Source: Prauserella isguenensis (GTDB lineage Bacteria; Actinomycetota; Actinomycetes; Mycobacteriales; Pseudonocardiaceae). Taken from it: a DNA stretch of 64,000 nt. The stretch lies in NCBI RefSeq assembly GCF_014191605.1, contig NZ_JACHWU010000004.1, positions 248,001-312,000 of the forward strand. The letters are read 5' to 3'. This document shows, piece after piece, positions 1 to 9,027 of the stretch. Position numbers and translations under genes: made by a program. How positions within the stretch are numbered: position 1 is the stretch's first letter; the number at the start of each line of letters is the position of its first letter. Below the pieces are notes generated by a model that was given only the letters and a program-made list of their open reading frames with translations, made no database searches and was not told where the DNA came from.

Positions 1-2
1 GC

Positions 3-854
3 CTCTTCGAGGAGGCGCGTGGCCGACTGTTGGCCATCGCCTACCGCATGCTCGGCACCGTGGCCGATGCCGAGGACGCCGTCCAGGACACCTTCGTCCG
101 CTGGTCGGGAGCCGCTCACGGCGAGGTCCGCGAACCGGTCGCCTGGCTGACGAGGGTGTTGACCAACGTGTGCCTGAACCGGCTCACGTCGGCCAGGGCC
201 CGACGCGAGGAGTACGTGGGGCCCTGGCTGCCGGAGCCGGTCGTCACCGAACAGCCGCTGACGACCGTCGCCGAACGCGAGTCCGTGTCGATGGCGATGC
301 TCCACATACTCGAACGGCTGACGCCGCCGGAGCGGGCGGTGTTCGTGCTGAGGGAGGCGTTCGGCCACGCGCACGCCGAGATCGCCGACAAGCTCGGCAT
401 CACGGAGGCCTCCAGTCAGCAGCTGTACCGCAGGGCGCGCGGGCACGTGGCCGACGGCAGGGCCCGGTTCACCACCTCGGTCGACGAATGTCGGCGGATC
501 ACCGAGCGCTTTCTGTTCGCGGCCCGCGGCGGTGATCAGGAGGCGTTGCGCAGCATGTTCGCCGACGACGTCGTCGCGTGGGCCGACGGCGGCGGCAAGG
601 TGTCGGCCGCCCGGAACCCGGTGTCGGGCGCCGAGCGCGTGACGCGTTACCTGTCCTGGATGAGCAGGGACATCCCGGGCCTCGAAGTGGACGTGCTCGA
701 GATCAACGGGATGCCGGGCCTGGTGGCGTCGGTCGACGGGGCGAACATGCTCGCCGTATCGCTGCACATCGTCGACGGTGCGATCGCGGACGTCTACCTC
801 GTCGCCAACCCGGACAAGCTCACCCGGCTCGCCGCGCCGCGGTCTGGAGTGTGA
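3..854 (+). CDS. ECF41-type RNA polymerase sigma factor (5' end outside window)
   Basis: The frame is open from the left window edge, reading LFEEARGRLLAIAYRML, so the true start lies upstream and the protein is N-terminally truncated. Sigma region 2 (YRMLGTVADAEDAVQDTF) and region 4 (LTPPERAVFVLREAF, then an HTH with LGITEASSQQLYRRA) are followed by a SnoaL-like extension of about 110 residues. That extension carries WADGGGKV and ends with NPDKL, the two signature motifs of the ECF41 group, whose C-terminal domain modulates activity in cis instead of a classical anti-sigma factor (family knowledge). ECF41 genes usually sit next to a carboxymuconolactone decarboxylase, oxidoreductase or epimerase; here an oxidoreductase follows 82 bases downstream. 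The inducing signal cannot be read from sequence. Confidence 0.9.
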   Translation, partial: LFEEARGRLLAIAYRMLGTVADAEDAVQDTFVRWSGAAHGEVREPVAWLTRVLTNVCLNRLTSARARREEYVGPWLPEPVVTEQPLTTVAERESVSMAMLHILERLTPPERAVFVLREAFGHAHAEIADKLGITEASSQQLYRRARGHVADGRARFTTSVDECRRITERFLFAARGGDQEALRSMFADDVVAWADGGGKVSAARNPVSGAERVTRYLSWMSRDIPGLEVDVLEINGMPGLVASVDGANMLAVSLHIVDGAIADVYLVANPDKLTRLAAPRSGV

Positions 855-936
855 CGCGCCCCACGGTGGCTCGCTGTCAGTTCTCGCACCGCTGTGCGGT
901 TCATGAGGTGACGTCCTCGGTTGGAAGGAGTTCCTC

Positions 937-2070
937 ATGGCCCATCGGATCGTGATCCTCGGCGGCGGCTACGCGGGCGTGACCGCGGCGAACCGCCTGG
1001 CCCGCAGGCTCGACGGTGCCGACGTGACGCTGGTCAACGAACGCGCCACGTTCGTCGAACGGGTGCGGCTGCATCAGGTCGCGGCAGGGGAGTCGATCGC
1101 CCTGCAGCCGCTCGGGCAGCGGCTGCGTCCCGATGTCACCGTCGTCGTGGCCAGAGCCGGTGGCATCGACCTCGAGCGGCGGGAGGTCGTGCTGGACGGT
1201 GACGCCGCGTCCGATGCGGGGCGGCTGCCGTACGACACGCTCGTCTACGCGCTCGGCAGCCACGCGGCGCCCGCACCGGACGACGCCGTCACGCTGGCCA
1301 CGGTGGACGACGCGTGGCGGGTGCGCGATCGCGTCGGCGAACTGGCGGCCGAACACGGCACCGTGGCGGTCGTCGGCGGCGGGCTGACGGGTATCGAGGC
1401 CGCGACCGAGCTCGCCGAACGGTATCCGGCAGCGTGCGTACGCATGGTGTCCGATGTAGACCCGGGGGCGTGGTTGTCGCACCGGGCTCAGCGGCATCTC
1501 CGGCGCGTCTTCGCGAGGCTCGGAATCGAGGTCGTCCGCGGCTCGGTCACCGACGTCCGGGGAGGTGCGGTGCGGCTGACCGACGGCCGGGCCGTCGGCG
1601 CGGGCCTCACCCTGGCGTGCACGGGTTTCGCCGTGCCGTCGCTGGCGGCCGGAGCCGGACTGGCCGTCGACGACACGGGCCGGATCCGCGTGGACGGGAC
1701 GTTGCGTTCGGTGTCCCATCCGCACGTCTACGCGGTCGGAGACGCGGCTGTGCCGGAGTTGCCGAACGGACGTTCCTTCCGCATGGCGTGCGCGACGGCG
1801 TTGCCGATGAGTGCGGTCACGGGGACGGCGATCGCCGACCGACTGGCGGAACGTAAGCCTGCAAGCCTGCGTTTCCGGTACGTCAACCAATGCATCAGCC
1901 TCGGCAGAAGGAACGGCGTGATCCAGGCCGTCGACGGCGACGACCGTCCACATCGGATGATCCTGACCGGGCGGGCGGCCGCGTCGTACAAGGAGGCCGT
2001 GGTGCGGGGCGCGTCATGGTTCTCGGCGCACCCAGGGCCGTATCGCCCTGCGCGCACCGTCTCGATGTGA
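937..2070 (+). CDS. FAD/NAD(P)-dependent oxidoreductase (NDH-2-like)
   Basis: A 377-residue two-dinucleotide-binding flavoprotein. The N-terminal FAD-binding motif is GGGYAGVTAANRLA (about residue 8), the central NAD(P)-binding motif is VVGGGLTGIEAATELAE (about residue 145), and a C-terminal FAD motif is YAVGDAA (about residue 268). The fold is that of type II NADH dehydrogenases and related disulfide-reductase-like enzymes, but no membrane-anchoring C-terminal helix is evident, so it may be soluble. The start is supported by GGAAGGAG eight bases before the ATG. Position directly behind an ECF41 sigma gene suggests it is a target of that sigma factor. Electron donor and acceptor are unknown. 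Confidence 0.85.
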   Translation: MAHRIVILGGGYAGVTAANRLARRLDGADVTLVNERATFVERVRLHQVAAGESIALQPLGQRLRPDVTVVVARAGGIDLERREVVLDGDAASDAGRLPYDTLVYALGSHAAPAPDDAVTLATVDDAWRVRDRVGELAAEHGTVAVVGGGLTGIEAATELAERYPAACVRMVSDVDPGAWLSHRAQRHLRRVFARLGIEVVRGSVTDVRGGAVRLTDGRAVGAGLTLACTGFAVPSLAAGAGLAVDDTGRIRVDGTLRSVSHPHVYAVGDAAVPELPNGRSFRMACATALPMSAVTGTAIADRLAERKPASLRFRYVNQCISLGRRNGVIQAVDGDDRPHRMILTGRAAASYKEAVVRGASWFSAHPGPYRPARTVSM

Positions 2071-2116
2071 GCTCGGCGGTCCGGCCTCCGAGGAGTGCCG
2101 CACGGTGTCGTGAAGG

Positions 2117-2145
2117 CGGCATCGCCCGGCCACGGGGCGATGCCG
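2117..2145 (+). terminator. Hairpin terminator after the oxidoreductase
   Basis: CGGCATCGCCC (2117-2127) pairs perfectly with GGGCGATGCCG (2135-2145) across a 7-base loop. There is no long T tract, as is usual for actinobacterial terminators. It lies 46 bases after the stop codon of the oxidoreductase. Confidence 0.7.
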
Positions 2146-2217
2146 CGTAGGTCCGGTTCCGCGGTGCAGAATCCGCTCGAATCGACGAGCTAGCACGAGA
2201 GGAAAAAGGGGCGCTCG

Positions 2218-2241
2218 CCCGCGGTCGTTCGCGACCGCGGG
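2218..2241. repeat. Perfect 10-bp inverted repeat with TTCG loop
   Basis: CCCGCGGTCG (2218-2227) and CGACCGCGGG (2232-2241) flank a TTCG tetraloop. Read on the minus strand it is followed after a few bases by a T-rich stretch (complement of the A run at 2203-2207), so it could terminate leftward transcription, but no leftward gene is recognised here. Confidence 0.6.
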
Positions 2242-2520
2242 TTCGGGTGATCGGGTAGCGGGTGACAGAACTCCTCCGTGACGAAGCGCGCTCGGCCGAC
2301 CACATTTCGGAATACACGATCATGGTGGACAGCCTGTCCGAAACGCATCGCGCCACGAATCATGCCGGACTGCTCCGGGGATGACCCAGCAGTCGGGGTG
2401 CTCGCTCGGCTCGCCCACCGCGGGCCGTGCGACACCGTTCCGAGCTGGTACGAATCCGACGATGCGCGTGGTTTCCGCTGAATTCGATCTTCGTCCGCCG
2501 CCGGGAAAGGCCGGAATCGG

Positions 2521-2545
2521 TTTCGCCGGCCGCGGGCCGGCGAAA
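2521..2545. repeat. Perfect 11-bp inverted repeat with 3-base loop
   Basis: TTTCGCCGGCC (2521-2531) and GGCCGGCGAAA (2535-2545) are separated by GCG. The near-complete dyad symmetry fits either a very stable RNA hairpin or a DNA-binding site. It lies about 150 bases before the gene at 2694. Confidence 0.6.
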
Positions 2546-2693
2546 CTTGAGCTTCGCCACATCGCGGCAGAAACCGTGACTACTGGACGTTAACGTGGGT
2601 GCAAGCGCGGATTCTTCCCGGAGGTTTTCCGGCCCCGAGTCACTCGTGTTCGTGCTTTCACCGATCTTTGTGTCGAGACCGTAGGGAACAGCC

Positions 2694-3092
2694 ATGACCG
2701 CATCCGGCAACGCCGACCAGACGAACGTGGGCGCCACGGCCGACCCCGGCGTGCTGGCCGCCCGCGCGGAGGACGCGACGCGCACCCTGCAGCAGTGGGC
2801 GGCGCGCCGCGGGAGTCACCCGCGCGCCGAGAACGAGGCGGAGCTGCACGAGGTGCTGGGTTCGCTCCGCCAACTCGCGGAGAATCTGGCTCGGTTCCTC
2901 CCCGAGTCCGGCACGTGGCTCGAGCAGCAGCTGTGGTCGGGAAACGTCGGTGAGGACGCGGCCTACGGCGAGTTGGCGCAGTCGACCTTCGAAGCGGCCG
3001 CGGCACTGGCGCGCGCGCAGCGGATGGCGGCCCAGCTCGGCCGCGAGCTCCACACCGCGGAGCTGGCCAGTCGTTCGCTCGTCACCCAGTGA
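2694..3092 (+). CDS. Conserved-looking hypothetical alanine-rich helical protein
   Basis: A 132-residue soluble protein with no signal peptide or membrane segment. After a polar, probably flexible N-terminus of about 20 residues it is predicted to be almost entirely alpha-helical, rich in Ala, Glu, Leu and Arg, with heptad-like spacing (for example LHEVLGSLRQLAENLARFL around residues 43-61). I do not recognise the family. The start is preceded by a weak GTAGGGA. It is monocistronic, ending at a terminator-like hairpin. Codon use matches the neighbours, which supports it being real. Confidence 0.6.
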   Translation: MTASGNADQTNVGATADPGVLAARAEDATRTLQQWAARRGSHPRAENEAELHEVLGSLRQLAENLARFLPESGTWLEQQLWSGNVGEDAAYGELAQSTFEAAAALARAQRMAAQLGRELHTAELASRSLVTQ

Positions 3093-3121
3093 CGCCGTTC
3101 ACCGTCGTACGGTGACGCCCT

Positions 3122-3143
3122 CGCCCGGTCGACGGGCCGGGCG
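3122..3143. terminator. Hairpin between convergent small genes
   Basis: CGCCCGG (3122-3128) and CCGGGCG (3137-3143) form a 7-bp GC stem between the convergent genes ending at 3092 (plus) and 3149 (minus), so it could serve both directions. Confidence 0.5.
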
Positions 3144-3148
3144 GAATG

Positions 3149-3361
3149 TCACGGAGCCGTCCCCGCGGTCGGTCGCTGCTCGTCGGTGCGTTGCCGGTCG
3201 ACCCTCAGCACGGCGTTCGTCTCGTGTTGCTGCCTGATCGCCTCGATCAGTTCCGCCTTGTTCATGTGGGCCGTGGAGGGAATGCCGACGGCTCGCGCCG
3301 CTTCGGCGAGTTCGGCCATGCTCGCGTCGAGATCGTTCTGCTGTTCCGGAATGTGCACCAT
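3149..3361 (-). CDS. Small Rho N-terminal/SAP-like domain protein
   Basis: A 70-residue protein whose centre (LAEAARAVGIPSTAHMNKAE followed by LIEAIRQQ) matches the helix-extended-loop-helix pattern of the Rho termination factor N-terminal domain, a fold that contacts nucleic acid. The start is uncertain: ATG at 3361 is used here, an in-frame GTG at 3370 is possible, and neither has a strong ribosome binding site. Small Rho-N proteins are common beside stress genes in actinobacteria, and here an hsp20 gene lies just upstream on the same strand. Function is not established. Confidence 0.6.
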   Translation of the reverse strand: MVHIPEQQNDLDASMAELAEAARAVGIPSTAHMNKAELIEAIRQQHETNAVLRVDRQRTDEQRPTAGTAP

Positions 3362-3530
3362 ATTAGGCACGTACCCGGCGGCGCGGTTTCCAAACCGACC
3401 GCGTTCCGTGATCGTCCACTGAGGACGAAACCGGCGTTGTCGTTGTGAGCGGTGGCACAGGATCGGCCACGCGCGGAGCCGGAAACCGCATCGCGGATTC
3501 CGGCCCCGACTGTGGCTCACGTCGTCTCGG

Positions 3531-3971
3531 TCACGTGATCTCGATCCGGCGCGCCGTGTCCTCGGGTCGTTTCGGCACGCGCACGGTCAGCACGCCGTCG
3601 GCGAGTTCGGCACCAACCTGCTCGGTGTCGACGCCCTCGGGCAGGGTGGCTGCGTACCGGAACTGGCCCGTGCGGCGCGTGCGGCGCCGGAAGTGACCCT
3701 CGCGCTCGGTGGTCTCGCCCGTGACGGTCAAGGTTCCGTCGGCCAGGTCGACCGCGATGTCCTCGCGCTTCACGCCCGGCACCTCGATCTCGACGACGTA
3801 CTCCTCGTCGGTCTCGCGGACATCGGCCGCGGGTGACCACGCCTGCGGTGCGCCGTCCGCGTCGGCGGTCAGCAGCCGCTGCAGCTCGTCGAGCTCACGC
3901 AGCGGGCTCCAGGCCGGGATCGTGGTGTGCAGCCGGCGCGGGGCGCGGGTGTGCAGAACCGGGAATGCCAT
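3531..3971 (-). CDS. Hsp20/alpha-crystallin small heat shock protein
   Basis: A 146-residue ATP-independent holdase chaperone. The alpha-crystallin domain spans about residues 47-140, beginning at WSPAADVRETDEEYVVEIEV and closing with the family-typical GVLTVRVPK near the C-terminus, followed by a short RRIEIT tail resembling the I-x-I anchor used in oligomer assembly. An upstream in-frame ATG at 3980 exists, but AGAAGGG is spaced properly only for the ATG at 3971. A HAIR-type inverted repeat lies about 90 bases upstream, so repression by HspR is likely. The gene is divergent from csoR. Confidence 0.92.
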   Translation of the reverse strand: MAFPVLHTRAPRRLHTTIPAWSPLRELDELQRLLTADADGAPQAWSPAADVRETDEEYVVEIEVPGVKREDIAVDLADGTLTVTGETTEREGHFRRRTRRTGQFRYAATLPEGVDTEQVGAELADGVLTVRVPKRPEDTARRIEIT

Positions 3972-4057
3972 GTCGCTCATCCCTTCTCGGGCTCGAGGCC
4001 CGCGACTCGGGCCTGTCGTCTCGTCCAACGACAGTTGCGGCGTCCTTTGTTCCCAAA

Positions 4058-4078
4058 GTTGAGCCCCGACTACTCAAG
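4058..4078. promoter_or_regulatory. HAIR-like operator for HspR
   Basis: GTTGAGC-N7-ACTCAAG at 4058-4078, read on the minus strand as CTTGAGT-N7-GCTCAAC, matches the HspR-associated inverted repeat CTTGAGT-N7-ACTCAAG at 12 of 14 positions with the exact 7-base spacing. It lies upstream of hsp20, so heat-shock derepression through HspR (encoded elsewhere) is expected. Confidence 0.8.
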
Positions 4079-4115
4079 GTGGTGTCTCGGCAGATCAGCG
4101 CCCCCGCAGTTGCCG

Positions 4116-4135
4116 CATAGGGGTAGGGGGTATAC
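4116..4135. promoter_or_regulatory. CsoR-type copper operator
   Basis: CATAGGGGTAGGGGGTATAC is a G-tract element of the kind bound by CsoR, with ATA/TAT flanks around two runs of four to five G. It sits 31 bases before the csoR start codon, in the expected promoter region, so Cu(I) should relieve autorepression of csoR-copZ-copA. Confidence 0.7.
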
Positions 4136-4166
4136 GGTGGTGGCGTCCGAACGAAGGAGTGACGTC

Positions 4167-4448
4167 ATGCGGGGCTACAGCGGCGACAAGGACGCCTACC
4201 TCAAGCGGCTGCGCCGGATCGAAGGGCAGATCCGCGGGCTGCAGCGGATGGTCGACGACGACGAGTACTGCATCGACATCCTCACGCAGGTCTCGGCTGC
4301 GACGAAGGCACTGCAGTCACTGTCGCTCGGCCTGCTGGACGAGCATCTGAAGCATTGCGTCGCCGAAGCCGTCGCCGAGGGCGGCGACGCCGCCGACGAG
4401 AAGGTCCGCGAGGCCAGTGAGGCGATCGCCCGCCTCGTGCGCTCGTGA
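4167..4448 (+). CDS. csoR: Copper-sensing transcriptional repressor CsoR
   Basis: A 93-residue all-helical DUF156-family repressor. The Cu(I)-binding Cys-His-Cys triad is present at C35 (in EYCIDIL), H60 and C64 (in HLKHC), matching the spacing in characterised CsoR. Binding of Cu(I) releases DNA and induces the efflux genes downstream. The ATG at 4167 is chosen because AAGGAG lies seven bases before it; earlier in-frame starts extend into the operator. It is followed by copZ after 42 bases and copA 41 bases after that, so the three form one operon. Confidence 0.95.
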   Translation: MRGYSGDKDAYLKRLRRIEGQIRGLQRMVDDDEYCIDILTQVSAATKALQSLSLGLLDEHLKHCVAEAVAEGGDAADEKVREASEAIARLVRS

Positions 4449-4490
4449 CCGCGAAACCACAGGGGATCTCCGCAGGAGGGATGAGGCGAG

Positions 4491-4697
4491 ATGTTCGAGA
4501 AGACCTACACCGTGACCGGAATGACCTGCCAGCACTGTGTGGCGTCGGTGACCGAGGAGGTCGGCGAGCTCGATGGGGTGCAGGGCGTGAACGTCGACCT
4601 CGGGACCGGGGCCGTGACGGTGAGCAGTGACGCCGAACTGTCGGACGACGCGGTGCGCTCCGCGGTGGAAGAAGCCGGGTACACGCTGACCGCGTGA
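4491..4697 (+). CDS. copZ: CopZ-type copper chaperone (HMA domain)
   Basis: A 68-residue single heavy-metal-associated domain with the metal site GMTCQHC at residues 10-16 near the N-terminus. Such chaperones carry cytosolic Cu(I) to the P-type ATPase and to CsoR. Length and beta-alpha-beta pattern are normal for the family. It lies between csoR and copA on the same strand, with GGAGGGATG-like sequence upstream of the ATG. Confidence 0.93.
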   Translation: MFEKTYTVTGMTCQHCVASVTEEVGELDGVQGVNVDLGTGAVTVSSDAELSDDAVRSAVEEAGYTLTA

Positions 4698-4738
4698 GGC
4701 CGTACGCCCGCGAGGGATGACCTGAGAAGGAGGCGGTG

Positions 4739-7051
<2,313 letters not shown>

Positions 7052-7061
7052 GCGGCTTCGC

Positions 7062-7123
7062 ATGCCCCCGAGATGCCCCGGGCGCCCCACGGCGGTGCGC
7101 CCGCAAGGGCACCTTGGGGGCAT
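7062..7123. terminator. Large bidirectional terminator after copA
   Basis: ATGCCCCC at 7062-7069 pairs with GGGGGCAT at 7116-7123, enclosing further complementary GC segments (GGGCGC/GCGCCC). The long interrupted stem sits between convergent copA and the TetR gene and can serve both. Confidence 0.65.
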
Positions 7124-7177
7124 TCAGGTACAGGCACGCGTCAGCGAGCCGGTGAAGGGTGCTCGGGCGTGGGGAGT

Positions 7178-7795
7178 TCAGCGGCTGCGCCAGTGCGGTA
7201 CGCCGAGGAAGATCAGGCGCAGTTTGCGCTCGGCGTCAGCCGTGATCTCCGCATCCGCGCCGGGTCGTGCCTCCAGTAGTTCGAGCACGGTCGCGAGCAT
7301 CGCGGACACGATGAGATCGGCCAGCATGCGTAGGTCGTCGGTGGACCAGTCGCGCAGCCCCTCGAAGCGTGCGAGGTCGACGGCCAGCTCGCCCGTGAGG
7401 AGCTTCAGTTCCACACCGATGGTCTGGCGCACCGCTCCGGTGCCGCCGTAGCGCTCCCGCACCAGGAACCAGTAGTGCTCCCCGTGTGAACGCACGTGCT
7501 CCGACAACGTGCGTACCGACGCGCGGATCAGGTCGGCCGAGCCACCGGGGGTGTTGCGTGCACCGCGGATCATCGTCCGCAGCGTGCGCATGGACTCCTC
7601 GACGAGCGTGACGCCCAGTTCGTCCATCGACTCGAAATGCCGGTAGAACGCCGTCGGCACCACACCGGCCTGCTTGGTGATCTCCCGCAGGCTCAACGCT
7701 GCGAATCCCCGCTCGGACGCCTGGCGCAGCGCGGCGTCGAGCAGCGCGCGGCGGGTGCGTTCCTTGCGCTCGTTGCGGGTCTCCGGGGCCGTCAT
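7178..7795 (-). CDS. TetR-family regulator, DesT-like, of the desaturase operon
   Basis: A 205-residue TetR repressor: N-terminal HTH (about residues 20-65: RRALLDAALRQASERGFAAL, SLREITKQAGVVPTAFYRHF) and a helical ligand domain. It is divergent from a ferredoxin reductase and a fatty acid desaturase, the arrangement known for DesT-type regulators that sense the acyl-CoA pool and control desaturation; the assignment is by context. A dyad operator lies in the intergenic region. The ATG at 7795 is chosen over upstream in-frame starts because the HTH then begins at the usual distance, and a TATGCT -10-like element ends 8 bases before it, consistent with a leaderless transcript. Confidence 0.85.
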   Translation of the reverse strand: MTAPETRNERKERTRRALLDAALRQASERGFAALSLREITKQAGVVPTAFYRHFESMDELGVTLVEESMRTLRTMIRGARNTPGGSADLIRASVRTLSEHVRSHGEHYWFLVRERYGGTGAVRQTIGVELKLLTGELAVDLARFEGLRDWSTDDLRMLADLIVSAMLATVLELLEARPGADAEITADAERKLRLIFLGVPHWRSR

Positions 7796-7884
7796 GGCCG
7801 TCGAGCATACGTCGGCCCGTGCTGTAACCCCGTTCACATCCGCCCTGTCCACCTTGCGCCTCCCCGTGATCGTCTCCAAGATTG

Positions 7885-7902
7885 AGTGTACAGTCGTTCA
7901 CT
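7885..7902. promoter_or_regulatory. Operator-like dyad for the TetR regulator
   Basis: AGTGTAC-AGTC-GTTCACT is an 18-bp inverted repeat of form AGTGNAC-N4-GTNCACT, 18 bases before the reductase start and about 90 bases from the TetR start. Size and symmetry suit a TetR dimer. Binding by the adjacent regulator is inferred. Confidence 0.65.
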
Positions 7903-7919
7903 GAAAACGGAGGCGTGAC

Positions 7920-9017
7920 ATGGCGATGCGCACAGTGGTGCGGCGTGCGGCGACCCGGCCGGGAACGTTGCCCTCCTCGCTCGCGTCGCTGGCAGAGCGG
8001 CTGCTGACCCCGCACGGGGTCGACCGCTACCTCGAGCTGATCGATCCGATGCTGGTGCGCAGGGAGATCCGCGGCGAGGTCGTGGCCCTGTGCAGGCCGA
8101 CGAAGGACTCGATCACGCTCACGGTGCGTCCGAGCAGGGCGTGGCAGGGGTTCGCCGCCGGCCAGTTCGTGCGCGTCACCGTCGACATCGACGGCGTACG
8201 GCGCACGCGGTGCTACTCGCCGGCAGGCAGCGCGCATCGCGACGGCGAACTGGAGTTCACCGTCAAGGCCCACGAGGGCGGGCTCGTCTCGCGTCACCTG
8301 CACGAACGCGGCCACGTGGGCATGGTGCTGGGACTCTCGTCCGCGGACGGCACGTTCGCGCTGCCCGAGCGCCGGCCGGACTCGATCGTGCTCATCGCGG
8401 GAGGTAGCGGTATCACGCCGGTGCTGTCGATGCTGCGGACGCTGGTCGACGAACGGTACCCCGGCGAGGTATCGCTGCTGTACTACGCGCGGACCCCGGC
8501 CGACGTGCCGTACGTCGAGGAGCTGGACGAGCTCGCGGCGCGCCGCGGCGTGCGCATCCACGTGCGGTACACGGCGGCCGACGGTCACTTCACCGCTGAG
8601 CATCTCCGCCGGGTCGCGCCGTGGTTCGCCCGCGCCACCACGTACCTCTGCGGCCCGCCGTCGCTGATGGAGTCCGTGCGCGCGCTCTACGCCGACACGG
8701 GGATCAGTGAACACCTGCACACCGAGGAGTTCACGCCGCCGGTGCTGACGGTCAACACCTCCGAGGTCGGCGGGCGCATCCGGTTCGCGCGCAGCGGCGT
8801 GGACGTCGAGAACGACGGCAGAACCCTCCTCGAACAGGCGGAGGACGCCGGACTGTCGCCCGAACACGGCTGCCGCATGGGCATCTGTTTCTCGTGCACC
8901 CAGCGGAAGGTCTCCGGCGTCGTGCGCACGGCTTCCGGCGAGGAGTCCGCCGAGGACGGCGAAGAAATCCAGCTGTGCGTCACGGCCGCGGCCGGTGACG
9001 TCGACATCGACTGTTAG
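7920..9017 (+). CDS. Ferredoxin reductase with C-terminal [2Fe-2S] domain (Rv3230c-like)
   Basis: A 365-residue single-component electron-transfer protein: FAD-binding beta-barrel with RCYSPAGS (about residues 95-103), NAD(P)H-binding domain with AGGSGITPVLSMLR (about 160), and a plant-type [2Fe-2S] domain from about residue 275 with C-x4-C-x2-C (CRMGICFSC) plus a later cysteine in IQLCVTAA. It passes electrons from NADPH to the desaturase encoded ten bases downstream. The same gene order is known for the mycobacterial Rv3230c-DesA3 stearoyl-CoA desaturase system. ATG follows a clear GGAGGCG. Confidence 0.92.
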   Translation: MAMRTVVRRAATRPGTLPSSLASLAERLLTPHGVDRYLELIDPMLVRREIRGEVVALCRPTKDSITLTVRPSRAWQGFAAGQFVRVTVDIDGVRRTRCYSPAGSAHRDGELEFTVKAHEGGLVSRHLHERGHVGMVLGLSSADGTFALPERRPDSIVLIAGGSGITPVLSMLRTLVDERYPGEVSLLYYARTPADVPYVEELDELAARRGVRIHVRYTAADGHFTAEHLRRVAPWFARATTYLCGPPSLMESVRALYADTGISEHLHTEEFTPPVLTVNTSEVGGRIRFARSGVDVENDGRTLLEQAEDAGLSPEHGCRMGICFSCTQRKVSGVVRTASGEESAEDGEEIQLCVTAAAGDVDIDC

Positions 9018-9027
9018 GAGCCACCCC

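Larger units (their letters stand above)
2071..2693. other. 623-base gene-poor interval with strong hairpins
   Basis: No convincing gene is visible: the short open frames here lack good ribosome binding sites, recognisable motifs and typical codon use. Besides the terminator at 2117-2145 it contains two further perfect inverted repeats (2218-2241 and 2521-2545). Base composition is less GC-rich than the flanks. It might hold an unrecognised small RNA or long leader of the gene at 2694. Confidence 0.5.

Noticed and set aside
875-915. TGTCAG...CGTC as an ECF41 promoter before the oxidoreductase
   Set aside because: The -35-like TGTCAGT and CGTC are 30 bases apart rather than about 16, so it does not fit the known spacing.
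2190-2435. An 81-residue minus-strand frame with a T-rich hairpin near its end
   Set aside because: No ribosome binding site or recognisable motif; the hairpin at 2218-2241 lies inside the frame, so it cannot be its terminator.
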